Shown: positions 9,509 through 17,871 of the stretch, piece by piece | Position numbering within the stretch: position 1 is the stretch's first letter | Layout: the number at the start of each line of letters is the position of its first letter | Source: an uncultured Clostridia bacterium | Lineage (GTDB): Bacteria > Bacillota > Clostridia > TANB77 > CAG-508 | Length of the DNA: 64,000 nt | Assembly (NCBI GenBank): GCA_934120645.1 | Contig: CAKOUO010000007.1 | Location: 9,570 to 73,569 of the forward strand | Direction of reading: 5' to 3' | The notes under the pieces: generated by a model | Seen by the model: only the letters and a program-made list of their open reading frames with translations | Database searches by the model: none | Told to the model about the DNA's origin: nothing | Program-made: the position numbers and the translations under genes

Positions 9509-9952
9509 TTATTTGAAATATTTTTTATTCATTTTAGACACTACATTACCACTAATTTCTTCAACTTTTGCGTTTTTCCAATTATCGCTATACATCATAT
9601 TCTCTAATCTTATTGAATTATAAAATTGATTATTGGTGATAGAATAAGTAGCCGTGTAATAGTTATTTGAAGAACCACTTAAACTTGCAGTTATATAATT
9701 TAATTGTACTAAAATTTCGTCTCCATAATAAATTATCTTATTGTTATTAACGCTTAATTTTTGAATAGGATTTGAAGATATATCATCAGATTTTAAATGT
9801 TCGATTGCTGTAGTAAAGTATTTTTCTGATGAACTATTTAAATTATCATTAAAAATTAAATTTAATACATATTTTGTTCCCATAAATCCTACTACGAATA
9901 ATATGCAAAATATAATACTGCTTATTATTTTGTTACTTGTACTTGTTTCCAT
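9509..9952 (-). CDS. hypothetical membrane-anchored protein
   Basis: 147 residues, not recognised. An N-terminal transmembrane segment (about 8-30) is followed by an extracellular domain with a Ser-rich stretch. AAGGGGGAA lies upstream of ATG 9952. It is first in the three-gene minus-strand unit and divergent from an XRE regulator, which may control the unit. Confidence 0.7.
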   Translation of the reverse strand: METSTSNKIISSIIFCILFVVGFMGTKYVLNLIFNDNLNSSSEKYFTTAIEHLKSDDISSNPIQKLSVNNNKIIYYGDEILVQLNYITASLSGSSNNYYTATYSITNNQFYNSIRLENMMYSDNWKNAKVEEISGNVVSKMNKKYFK

Positions 9953-10089
9953 TTTTTCAAATTCCCCCTTTTTTTAAAATTATACCACTAATATTTTAAA
10001 AAATAAAGTATCACTTGTATTTTTTAAAGTGCGGTTTTCTGTAATTAAATTATTATTGTTGATATACTATTTTAAATCGGAGGTATTGT

Positions 10090-10434
10090 ATGAGCAATAA
10101 TATTGAAAATAAAGTATGGAAAAAAATTGGGATAAATATAAAAATAGCTAGAACACTTAAAAATATGACACAAGAACAACTAGCAGAACAATTAAAAAAA
10201 TCTATTAATTTTGTGAGTTTAATTGAACGTGGACAAAGTGGAATAAGTGTTAATACAGTCGTAGATATATGTAACATTTTAGATATAGAACCTAATGCTA
10301 TTTTTAATGGATTAATAAAATATAAAAATAAGAAAGATGAATTAATCATTAATAGCATTTCAAACTTATCTAATGATGATAAAGACATTATTAATGATTT
10401 ACTAGAATATATTAACAATAAAAATAAAAAATAG
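10090..10434 (+). CDS. XRE family transcriptional regulator
   Basis: 114 residues. A helix-turn-helix at about 10-68 (MTQEQLAEQLKKSINFVSLIERG) is followed by a short C-terminal region with the motif DIEPNAIFNGLI. The same ending (GISPNIIFNKLI) occurs in the XRE protein at 23794-24132, so the two are paralogues. GGAGG lies before ATG 10090. It is divergent from the unknown membrane-protein unit and may regulate it. Confidence 0.85.
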   Translation: MSNNIENKVWKKIGINIKIARTLKNMTQEQLAEQLKKSINFVSLIERGQSGISVNTVVDICNILDIEPNAIFNGLIKYKNKKDELIINSISNLSNDDKDIINDLLEYINNKNKK

Positions 10435-10457
10435 GCTACAAGATGATGTAGCCTATT
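10430..10457 (+). terminator. terminator of XRE gene
   Basis: AATAGGCTACA / TGTAGCCTATT hairpin overlapping the TAG stop and followed by a T-run. Confidence 0.88.
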
Positions 10458-10511
10458 TTTTTATTTAATGCTTCAATACAAAAATCTAAATTTAAGCCAT
10501 TTGATAAAAAA

Positions 10512-10534
10512 ATAGAAGCTTTTAAAGCTTCTAT
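10512..10534 (-). terminator. probable native terminator of tRNA-Pro, now 9.9 kb from its tRNA
   Basis: ATAGAAGCTTT / AAAGCTTCTAT palindrome. On the minus strand it is followed by a run of T, and it lies immediately beyond the attachment repeat TGGTCGAGGTGA. If the element at 10538-20463 were excised, this hairpin would sit 3 bases after the tRNA-Pro CCA end. Confidence 0.75.
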
Positions 10535-10537
10535 AAT

Positions 10538-10549
10538 TGGTCGAGGTGA
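10538..10549. other. attachment site (distal end of tRNA-Pro element)
   Basis: TGGTCGAGGTGA repeats exactly the 3' end of tRNA-Pro (20452-20463). The integrase gene lies just inside this end. Confidence 0.88.
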
Positions 10550-10611
10550 GGTACTCTAGCCAATTGCTATTTTTCTTTATTTATCAAGCATTTTAAAGTC
10601 TTGTGTTTTTA

Positions 10612-10675
10612 CTTTGAAACTTTTCCTTGAAACTTTAATAAAATTAATTCTGATAAATTCTAGTAAGGTTTCAAG
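10612..10675. repeat. integrase arm-type repeats, left end
   Basis: CTTTGAAAC (10612-10620), CTTGAAAC (10626-10633) and an inverted copy GTTTCAAG (10668-10675). The same octamer recurs near the right end of the element. Confidence 0.6.
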
Positions 10676-10692
10676 GCTTCTCTTTTGTGTTT

Positions 10693-12087
10693 TTAAGCAT
10701 AGTCGTAATCGTAATCAGAATCTACATTAAATATTTCTTTATCTATTAAATAATCTTCAACATTCTTATTTTCTGTTTTTTCAAATTCAATATCTACATC
10801 AACGTAGTATTTCATTGTGACAGTAATATCAGTATGACCTAATATCTTCTTAAGAACTGCTGGAGCGATTTTAGCCTCTGCACATCTAGTTGCAAATGTT
10901 CCTCTTAACATATGGGTATGAATATCAGTCTTTTTAACTAATTTTCCTTTTGTATTTTCTTCTTCATAGATTCCAATATTTAAATCTAATGCAATTCTTT
11001 TTAAACTGCTATTTATCGAATTTTCTACATACATTGTTCTATCTTCTTTACAAAATAATAAGTGATTTTTATTATCAATTTTATGTTGTAATGCACCTTG
11101 AATGATTTGATAAATTATATTATTCATATTCAATGTTCTTTGACCTGTATTTGTTTTTGTAGTATTTCCTATAATTGCTTTACCATTATTATCTTTAGTT
11201 TGAGTTCTCCTAATATAGATTTGTCTATTTTCTAAATCTATATCTTTGTCATAATCTAATACTAAAGCCTCTCCTATTCTCATTCCTGTGCTCAATAATA
11301 GTAACAAAATATATTTGTGTCGACATTCCTTATAACTTGCATTATTTAAATAATCAACTAATTTCTTTTGCTCATCAACTGTTAGTGAAACTCTGTGATG
11401 ACTTTTATATTCGCTTTTCGGCTTTTCAACTCTATTATAGCCTTCCATAAAATTATCTGTTATTATATTTTCATATTTTGCTTGTCCAAATGCCATACAT
11501 AATAGTTCATAGTTTTGTTTTATTGTACTTTTAGAATAGTTTTTCAAATTCTCTAAATATTTAACTACTTCATCTCTTGTAACTTTTGAAATAGGCTTAT
11601 TAGTAAATTTCTCTTTAACTAGTTTCTTTATTGTATCTGATTTCCTTTTGTGTGTTGCTTTAATTATTTTCCCTAATTTATAATCTTCTTCAATTTTATT
11701 TTTTACAAGATCAATTATTGTTTTATTACTTTTTGTAATTATTTTAAATTCACGATTTGCTTCCATTTCAATTTGAAATGATAATGCTTTATTAAACGCT
11801 TCTTTCTCATTCTTTCCTACAAATGTTTTAGTAGTTCTTCTTCCTGTGATTGTATCTCTGCCTGTTGTTACTATTGCTTTAGGTGTTATAGAAAAATAGA
11901 ACGAATCACATTCTACATTATTTTCAATAACTTTTCCATTTTCAAATTTTGTTATTTGTCTATATTTACATGTATCTTTCATTTTGCAATTGCTACAAAT
12001 TTCTTTGCTAGACAGTCCTTTATCTTTAGAATTTTTTAATGTTTTTGTTAAATAAGTTCCTACTGTTATTCCTTTTACTTTATTCAT
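10693..12087 (-). CDS. tyrosine recombinase (integrase) of tRNA-Pro element
   Basis: 464 residues. The N-terminus has a four-Cys cluster (C31, C34, C40, C60), a probable zinc-binding arm domain. A core-binding domain lies at about 125-215. The catalytic domain has R270 (STGMRIGEA), a likely K311, H392-x2-R395, H418 (ILGHTDI) and Tyr at 427/428 (MKYYVDV). It ends in a short acidic Asp/Tyr tail. It should integrate and excise the element at tRNA-Pro. AGAAAGGAAAA precedes ATG 12087. It lies 144 bases from the attachment repeat. Confidence 0.93.
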   Translation of the reverse strand: MNKVKGITVGTYLTKTLKNSKDKGLSSKEICSNCKMKDTCKYRQITKFENGKVIENNVECDSFYFSITPKAIVTTGRDTITGRRTTKTFVGKNEKEAFNKALSFQIEMEANREFKIITKSNKTIIDLVKNKIEEDYKLGKIIKATHKRKSDTIKKLVKEKFTNKPISKVTRDEVVKYLENLKNYSKSTIKQNYELLCMAFGQAKYENIITDNFMEGYNRVEKPKSEYKSHHRVSLTVDEQKKLVDYLNNASYKECRHKYILLLLLSTGMRIGEALVLDYDKDIDLENRQIYIRRTQTKDNNGKAIIGNTTKTNTGQRTLNMNNIIYQIIQGALQHKIDNKNHLLFCKEDRTMYVENSINSSLKRIALDLNIGIYEEENTKGKLVKKTDIHTHMLRGTFATRCAEAKIAPAVLKKILGHTDITVTMKYYVDVDIEFEKTENKNVEDYLIDKEIFNVDSDYDYDYA

Positions 12088-12116
12088 TTTCTTGTTTTCC
12101 TTTCTTGTAAATTTTT

Positions 12117-12184
12117 AGGAAAACTCTTGATATAAGTAAATTTTTCGTGTATAATTATTTTAATACTATAGCAAGAGTTTTCTT
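12117..12184. repeat. inverted repeat between int and xis
   Basis: AAAACTCTTG near 12120-12129 is inverted as CAAGAGTTTT near 12172-12181. It brackets the promoter at 12127-12155 and may be a regulator or Int/Xis binding region. Confidence 0.6.
12127..12155 (+). promoter_or_regulatory. strong promoter-like sequence antisense to xis
   Basis: TTGATA, 17 bases, TATAAT on the + strand in the int-xis gap. Transcription would run rightward, antisense to the excisionase gene and its leader. Confidence 0.65.
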
Positions 12185-12262
12185 GTGGATACATATTTTA
12201 AATAGTAGTTTGAAGGTTTAAATGTCGCATATTTAAATCTTCTTTTTTTATCTCTTGTAATC

Positions 12263-12457
12263 TTACTCATTTACTTCACTTAAAACTCTACGTGTACTTA
12301 CATATTCATTAAATGAACTTACAGCAACTTTAAATGATTTTCCAACTTTTATACAAGGAAAATCAGAACGGTGGAATAAGTCTAAACAAGTTTTATTTCC
12401 TATTCCTAATATTCTTCTTACATCTGCTGTTGTATAAAATTTAATTTCGTTTTCCAT
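12263..12457 (-). CDS. excisionase-like helix-turn-helix protein
   Basis: 64 residues of the MerR/Xis-type DNA-binding family: YTTADVRRILGIGNKTCLDL gives the helix-turn-helix and the following IKVGKSFKVAVSSFNEY gives the wing. GGAGAAAAAAC lies upstream of ATG 12457. It sits directly upstream of int, the usual xis position. It is expected to direct excision and possibly regulate int. Confidence 0.82.
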   Translation of the reverse strand: MENEIKFYTTADVRRILGIGNKTCLDLFHRSDFPCIKVGKSFKVAVSSFNEYVSTRRVLSEVNE

Positions 12458-12826
12458 AAGTTTTTTCTCCTTTCGTGTTTTATTTTATGATGATATTTTC
12501 CTTGTCCCTCATCATCTGGGAATTATTAGATGGTAATTTACATTACTCCACTGGAATTTCACCACTCCGACTTCGTCCGAGTTGCACCCTATACGATGAG
12601 TTAAGGCTATGCAAGTGTCTCATTATGCTGTATCTAACAACTGAAATATTCAATTTTCAATGTTCTATTTAAAGAATTTTGGGTAATTCTATTGACTTTT
12701 TAAAGTAATTATTGTAAGCTATATATATCAACAAGTAATTACTTAACTTTATCAGATTATAACGTAAGCTTTATAATTTGTCAAGTGATTACAATAAAAT
12801 TTTTAGAAATTTTTTAGGAGTGAAAA
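12458..12826. promoter_or_regulatory. 369-bp non-coding region with structured leader and operator-like repeats
   Basis: 12490-12640 is richer in GC than its surroundings and could fold on the minus strand. CTCATC near 12600 can pair with GATGAG near 12510, with inner stems CTCGGAC/GTCGGAG (one mismatch) and GTAAT/ATTAC. This would be the leader of xis. 12700-12800 holds the palindrome AAGTAATTACTT and two GTAAGCT copies, plus TTATCA-17-TATAAT (12749-12777) for the + gene. Confidence 0.5.
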
Positions 12827-13693
12827 ATGAAAGCTAATTTTTATATAGAAAATCAACGTTTCTGCCTAGCTTTTGACAGATACGTAATCGAAGAAATAAA
12901 TGGAAAAAGATATGTTCTACCAGAAAAAGGAGCTAAAAATCATGCTTCAACCTTTTCTGATTGGATAGATAGATATTTGATAGATATTTTAAATATTGGA
13001 AAAAAGGTATATTACAAAGAAGAAGTTGAAGATATAGAAATTTTAGATTATGTACGAAACTATGGATTATTTGGATTTATGGCTGATTTTCCAGTTAATA
13101 GATATTATGTGTTAGATGATACTGTTGCTTTAAGAGATTATAATTTAATTAATTACGAAGATCATATAACAAATATGAAATTAGAAGAATACTTACATTT
13201 CTTTATGCCGAAACTAAATAATAATCAGATTAAAGAACTTATTGAAAAATGTAGAAAAGATATATCTCCTAGAATTATGGAGAAATATCTTACACCAGAG
13301 CTAAATGAATTTTTGATTTTTTCTAAAAATTATGGAGAACCTGTTGATATGATTCTACAATATGCAAAAATTCTATATGAACATCTAGTTCACTTTGTAG
13401 AAGAACGTCACTTAATGAATTATTCTCCACTTATAGCAATAAATAATCTTTATACTAATATAGATAGCTTACACAATAATGAAATAGGTTTAGTTTATGG
13501 TTATTTAAAACAAGCAATAGATTTGAATTTTTTAGTGAATTTATCACAAGATACTATTATGCTTAAGATTTGTAAATTCTGTCATAAGGCTTTTATACCT
13601 AAAAACTCAAAGGCAGAATATGATACACCACAATGTAAAAATAAGGCTAATGTTTATAGTTTTAGGAAAAGAGCTCAAGAAGAAGATAATTAA
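12827..13693 (+). CDS. hypothetical protein with C-terminal zinc-finger (CGNR/DUF6076-like)
   Basis: 288 residues. The N-terminal two-thirds are helical and not recognised. The C-terminus has C-x2-C...C (ICKFCHKAF, then DTPQCKNKANVYSFRKR), like the zinc-finger tail of CGNR and DUF6076 proteins. A protein with the same type of tail occurs in the tRNA-fMet element (54279-55328), so the family seems linked to mobile elements here. Function unknown; nucleic-acid binding is likely. AGGAG lies before ATG 12827, and the next gene follows after 22 bases. Confidence 0.7.
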   Translation: MKANFYIENQRFCLAFDRYVIEEINGKRYVLPEKGAKNHASTFSDWIDRYLIDILNIGKKVYYKEEVEDIEILDYVRNYGLFGFMADFPVNRYYVLDDTVALRDYNLINYEDHITNMKLEEYLHFFMPKLNNNQIKELIEKCRKDISPRIMEKYLTPELNEFLIFSKNYGEPVDMILQYAKILYEHLVHFVEERHLMNYSPLIAINNLYTNIDSLHNNEIGLVYGYLKQAIDLNFLVNLSQDTIMLKICKFCHKAFIPKNSKAEYDTPQCKNKANVYSFRKRAQEEDN

Positions 13694-13715
13694 TACTGAA
13701 TTGGAGGAATTCTGA

Positions 13716-15374
13716 ATGGAAGAAATAAAAAATATATTACTTTCTTTAATTAAAGAAAACGAAAAAGAATATGTTGAATATAAGGAAGCTAAAAATAATT
13801 TTGATTTTAATGAACTTGGAAGATATTTTTCTGCATTAAGTAATGGAGCTAATTTAGTAGGAAAACAATATGCTTGGCTTGTATTCGGAGTAAGTGATAA
13901 AACTCATGAATTTGTAAATACTAATTATAGAAAAGGTGCTAATTTAAACAGCTTGAAAAAAGAAATAACTCAATCAACTAATGATAATATGACATTTATG
14001 GATATATATGAATTTGAAATTGATAGTAATAGAGTTATAATGTTTAAAATTCCTGCAGCAATTGGAGTACCAACTACTTGGAAAAACATTGCTTATGATA
14101 GAAATGATGAGTCACTAATTCCTTTAAATGATGTAAAAAGAGATACAATATTATCTACAGTAAATGTTGATTGGACAAGACAAATTATTAGTGACTTAAC
14201 AGTTGATGATTTAGATAAAAATGCTATATTAAAAGCTAGAGAACAATTTAAAAAGAAAAATGAAAATAAAGAAATTGCAGATGAAATTGATAAAATGGAT
14301 GATATTACCTTTTTAAATAAAGCAAAAGTTTTGTTAAATGGTAAAGTAACTCGTGCTGCATGGCTATTATTAGGAAGTGAAGATACAAATACATATGTTG
14401 ATAATTATATTCCTTATATAACTTGGAAATTACAAGAAGGTACTGATATTATTGACTATGAACATTTTACAATTCCATTTATTATTACAATGGATAAAGC
14501 TAGTGAAAAAATCAGAAACTTAAGATATAGATATATGCCAAGTCAAACAACACTTTTTCCAAATGAAGTAGATAAATATGATATAAATATTCTCCGTGAG
14601 TTATTAAATAATGCCATTGCACATCAAGACTATAGAAAAGGCGGAAGAGTAAACATTATTGAAATGAAAGATAAATTGATGATATTAAATGAAGGTAGAT
14701 TTATACCTCAATCAGTCGATACTTTAATTATAAATGAGGGTTATGTTCCGCCATATTATAGAAATCAATTTTTAGCACAAGCAATGGTTAACTTAAATAT
14801 GATTGATACTGCAGGTATGGGAATTAGAAGGAGTTTTGAAAAATTGAGAGAAAGATTTTTCCCAATGCCAGATTATGACTTGAGTGAAAAAGATAGAGTA
14901 AAAGTAACTATATATGGTAAAATTCTTGATGAAAAATACTCTCAAGTATTATTTGAAAAAACTGATTTAAGCCTACAAGAAGTTATGCTTTTAGATAGAG
15001 TACAAAAAAATATCCCAATATCTAAAGAGCAATCCGATATTCTTCGTAAAGACAATTTAATTGAAGGAAGATATCCTAATATATATGTTTCTAAACAAAT
15101 CTCTGAAATTGTTGATGATAAAGTTTCCTATACTAAAAAATCCGGATTCAATGATCAATATTATAAAGATTTAGTTTTGAAATATATAAATGACTTTGGA
15201 AGTATTACAAAGAAAGATTTAGATGAATTATTGATAAGCAAATTGCCTGACCATCTAAACAAAGAGCAAAAGAAAACAAAAATAAAGTATCTTGTGAATG
15301 TTTGCTTACAGAAGAAAGAAGAAAAAATAAAGAATATTGGAACAACTCGTTATCCAGTATGGGCAAAAAAATAG
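13716..15374 (+). CDS. AlbA/Schlafen-type ATP-binding protein
   Basis: 552 residues. N-terminal AlbA_2 domain (about 15-130, EYVEYKEAKNNFDFNELGRY, later AWLVFGVSDK). The central region has the HATPase-like motif typical of this family (LLNNAIAHQDYRKGGRVNI, later TAGMGIRRSFEKL). The C-terminal region (about 380-552) carries helical, possibly DNA-binding segments. Such proteins are usually annotated as transcriptional regulators or RecG-like and are common in mobile and defence regions. GGAGG precedes ATG 13716. It is followed by a strong hairpin. Confidence 0.8.
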   Translation: MEEIKNILLSLIKENEKEYVEYKEAKNNFDFNELGRYFSALSNGANLVGKQYAWLVFGVSDKTHEFVNTNYRKGANLNSLKKEITQSTNDNMTFMDIYEFEIDSNRVIMFKIPAAIGVPTTWKNIAYDRNDESLIPLNDVKRDTILSTVNVDWTRQIISDLTVDDLDKNAILKAREQFKKKNENKEIADEIDKMDDITFLNKAKVLLNGKVTRAAWLLLGSEDTNTYVDNYIPYITWKLQEGTDIIDYEHFTIPFIITMDKASEKIRNLRYRYMPSQTTLFPNEVDKYDINILRELLNNAIAHQDYRKGGRVNIIEMKDKLMILNEGRFIPQSVDTLIINEGYVPPYYRNQFLAQAMVNLNMIDTAGMGIRRSFEKLRERFFPMPDYDLSEKDRVKVTIYGKILDEKYSQVLFEKTDLSLQEVMLLDRVQKNIPISKEQSDILRKDNLIEGRYPNIYVSKQISEIVDDKVSYTKKSGFNDQYYKDLVLKYINDFGSITKKDLDELLISKLPDHLNKEQKKTKIKYLVNVCLQKKEEKIKNIGTTRYPVWAKK

Positions 15375-15383
15375 TTATTTGTT

Positions 15384-15420
15384 CCGATACTTTATCCGGA
15401 AGTACCGGATAAAGTATCGG
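15384..15420. terminator. 16-bp perfect hairpin, terminator or regulatory structure
   Basis: CCGATACTTTATCCGG / CCGGATAAAGTATCGG with loop AAGTA, 10 bases after the AlbA-type gene. It is followed by direct repeats that reuse part of its arm (GTATCGGATAATTTTC twice, then CCGGATAATTTT) down to about 15462. Confidence 0.7.
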
Positions 15421-15573
15421 ATAATTTTCAAAAAGTATCGGATAATTTTCCGGATAATTTTAACTTGACTGTAACTTGATTATAGAAAAATTACCAGATA
15501 GTTTAAACGAAAATCAAAATAAATAACGGTATCGACTAAAATAAAAAAACAAATTGTAAAAAAGGGAGTATTT

Positions 15574-16080
15574 ATGAAACAAGGAATTATTATAGCAGGA
15601 TTTACAGCATTAGGAAAAACAACATTAGCACAAAAATATGATAATATAATAGATTTAGAGTCAAGTTTATATCAATGGAAGTATAAAAATAAAATGACGC
15701 TTGAAGAAATAGAGACTAACAAAGGGAAAAAAGAAAGAATACCAAATGATAAATTTCCAGAAAACTATATTAAAGCTATTTTAGAGGCTAGAAAAAAATA
15801 TGATATAGTTTTAACATCTATGCATTGGAAGTTATTAGAATATTTTAATAAAAATAATATTAGTTTCTATTTAGCTTATCCTAAATTAGATTCTGGAGAT
15901 GTTTTAAAACAAAGATGTATAGATAGAGGAAATACCGAAGAATGGGCTCAAGCAATAAAAGATAAAGTTAATTTATGGTATCCTAGAATAAGAGAATACA
16001 ATATAAAAAATGTTATATTTATTGATAAAAATGAATGTTTAGAAAATGCATTAATTAAAATGAATTTAATAAAGGAATAA
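15574..16080 (+). CDS. P-loop nucleotide kinase-like protein
   Basis: 168 residues. The Walker A motif GFTALGKTTLA is at about 9-19, and a lid-like region follows (QRCIDRGNTEEWAQAIKDKV). It resembles small nucleoside or nucleotide kinases found in mobile elements; the substrate is unknown. AAGGGAG precedes ATG 15574. The ABC exporter gene begins 5 bases after its stop, so the two are co-transcribed cargo of the element. Confidence 0.7.
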   Translation: MKQGIIIAGFTALGKTTLAQKYDNIIDLESSLYQWKYKNKMTLEEIETNKGKKERIPNDKFPENYIKAILEARKKYDIVLTSMHWKLLEYFNKNNISFYLAYPKLDSGDVLKQRCIDRGNTEEWAQAIKDKVNLWYPRIREYNIKNVIFIDKNECLENALIKMNLIKE

Positions 16081-16085
16081 CAGGA

Positions 16086-17819
16086 ATGAAAAAAGACACG
16101 AAAAGTTTAATAAAATTAATTAAATATTATAAAAAATACAAATTTCTATGTATTATAGTTATTATATTAAGTTTAGGATATGCTGGAATATCATTACTTT
16201 CGCCTATTTACGAAGGAAAGATGTTAGGATATTTTGAAAATTTTGATAAATCTAATATATTAAAAATTGCACTTTTCCTTATGATATTGCGAATTGTAAT
16301 AGAAATAGTTACTAATCTATGGTCAAGAGCAGTTTTAAAACTCAACGGAAAAGTGAATTTTGATTTAAAACACGATATGATACAAAGCTTAACTAATTTT
16401 GAGTTAAAAAATTATGATAATACTAATTCAGGTATATTTATCTCAAGATTAAATAAAGATACATCTGAATTATCTGAATTATTTGATTATATAACAGATG
16501 ATTTATCAGGGATTATTCTAAATTTAAGCTTTATTATATATGTATTATATCTTAATAAATATCTTGGATTGTTTTTGATATTAAATATTATATTAGTATA
16601 TATATTGACTTCTAAAAAATTATTTTACTATAAAAATGTAAAAGCCAAGTATAAACAAAAAGATGAAGAAATAGTAGGTATATACACAGATGTAATAAGA
16701 GGAATTAGAGAAGTTCAAAATTTAAATTTAAAAGATACCTTATTAGATAGAATAAATATTAAACAAAAAGATGTAATAAGTTATGATATAAAAAAGACTC
16801 ATACAAGAAGAACTTGGAATAGATATATTAAAGCTTTTCAACATATATTAGATTTTATATTTATAATTCTTTCTATTTATTTTATAACAAATAATACACT
16901 ACAAATCAGCTCTTTTTTGATAATATTTTTATATAAGAATAAAGTATTAAATTTAATAGATTATATATCAGAAATAAGAGAGAAATTTGCTGATGGAAAA
17001 GTATCTGCAATAAGAGTTTTTGATATTATCGATTATAATACATTTACCAAAGACTCATATGGTGATACCCAGTTAACAGATATAATAGGTAAAATAAAAT
17101 TTCAAGATGTAAATTTTCAATATAATAATAAAGAATTATTTAAAGATTTAAATTTTGAAATAAAACCTAACACTATGGTAGCATTTGTTGGAAAAAGTGG
17201 AGAAGGTAAATCAACAATATTAAAACTAATAGGAAAAAATTATAAATTAAATAGTGGTAGAATTTTAATAGATGATACTGATATTAATGAATTATCTGAA
17301 AACACAATTAGAAATAATATTTCTATTGTTTCTCAAGCTCCATATATTTTTAATTTGTCAATTAAAGAAAATATAAAATTAGCAAGACCAGAAGCAACTG
17401 ATGAAGAAATAATTGAAGTATGTAAAAAATCTCAAATACATGATGATATAATTGCAATGAAAGATGGTTATAATACTTTAGTTGGAGAAAATGGTGTTAT
17501 ACTAAGTGGTGGTCAAAAACAAAGAATAGCTATTGCTAGAGCTTTGATTAGAAAATCAAAAATTATATTATTAGATGAAGCTACGAGTAGCTTAGATAAC
17601 AACAACCAAGAAAGAATTAAAAATGTTATAAAGGAATTATCTAAAGATCATACTGTTATTATAGTAGCTCATAGATTAAGTACAATTGTTGATTCAGATA
17701 ATATATATTTATTACATAATCATAAAATCATTGCTAATGGTACTCATAAAGAATTAATTAGTACAAGTTGTGAATACAAAATGTTATATGAAAATGAAGA
17801 ATTTTCAATAAGTATATAA
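16086..17819 (+). CDS. ABC exporter (fused membrane and ATPase domains)
   Basis: 577 residues. Six predicted transmembrane helices lie in about 1-310. The nucleotide-binding domain follows with Walker A (VGKSGEGKST, near 370), the signature LSGGQKQR (near 471), Walker B (IILLDEAT) and the H-loop (VIIVAHRLST). This is the layout of homodimeric or heterodimeric exporters of drugs, lipids or peptides. It has no peptidase domain. As cargo, it may confer resistance or export a product linked to the upstream kinase; that is inference. Confidence 0.9.
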   Translation: MKKDTKSLIKLIKYYKKYKFLCIIVIILSLGYAGISLLSPIYEGKMLGYFENFDKSNILKIALFLMILRIVIEIVTNLWSRAVLKLNGKVNFDLKHDMIQSLTNFELKNYDNTNSGIFISRLNKDTSELSELFDYITDDLSGIILNLSFIIYVLYLNKYLGLFLILNIILVYILTSKKLFYYKNVKAKYKQKDEEIVGIYTDVIRGIREVQNLNLKDTLLDRINIKQKDVISYDIKKTHTRRTWNRYIKAFQHILDFIFIILSIYFITNNTLQISSFLIIFLYKNKVLNLIDYISEIREKFADGKVSAIRVFDIIDYNTFTKDSYGDTQLTDIIGKIKFQDVNFQYNNKELFKDLNFEIKPNTMVAFVGKSGEGKSTILKLIGKNYKLNSGRILIDDTDINELSENTIRNNISIVSQAPYIFNLSIKENIKLARPEATDEEIIEVCKKSQIHDDIIAMKDGYNTLVGENGVILSGGQKQRIAIARALIRKSKIILLDEATSSLDNNNQERIKNVIKELSKDHTVIIVAHRLSTIVDSDNIYLLHNHKIIANGTHKELISTSCEYKMLYENEEFSISI

Positions 17820-17845
17820 TTGTTCATAAATTGCAAAGTGCATTA

Positions 17846-17871
17846 AAGAGAGCAGTTTAATTTGCTCTCTT
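17846..17871. terminator. bidirectional terminator between ABC exporter and relaxase gene
   Basis: AAGAGAGCA / TGCTCTCTT with an 8-base loop. The right arm overlaps the stop of the minus-strand relaxase gene. Confidence 0.78.

Noticed and set aside
12500..12600. Resemblance of GGTGAAATTCC in the xis leader to the FMN or cobalamin riboswitch
   Set aside because: The remaining conserved riboswitch segments are missing, and the gene context (excisionase) does not fit.
12475..12672. Open frame of 65 codons on the + strand upstream of the zinc-finger gene
   Set aside because: No ribosome site and it covers the folded leader of xis; likely fortuitous.
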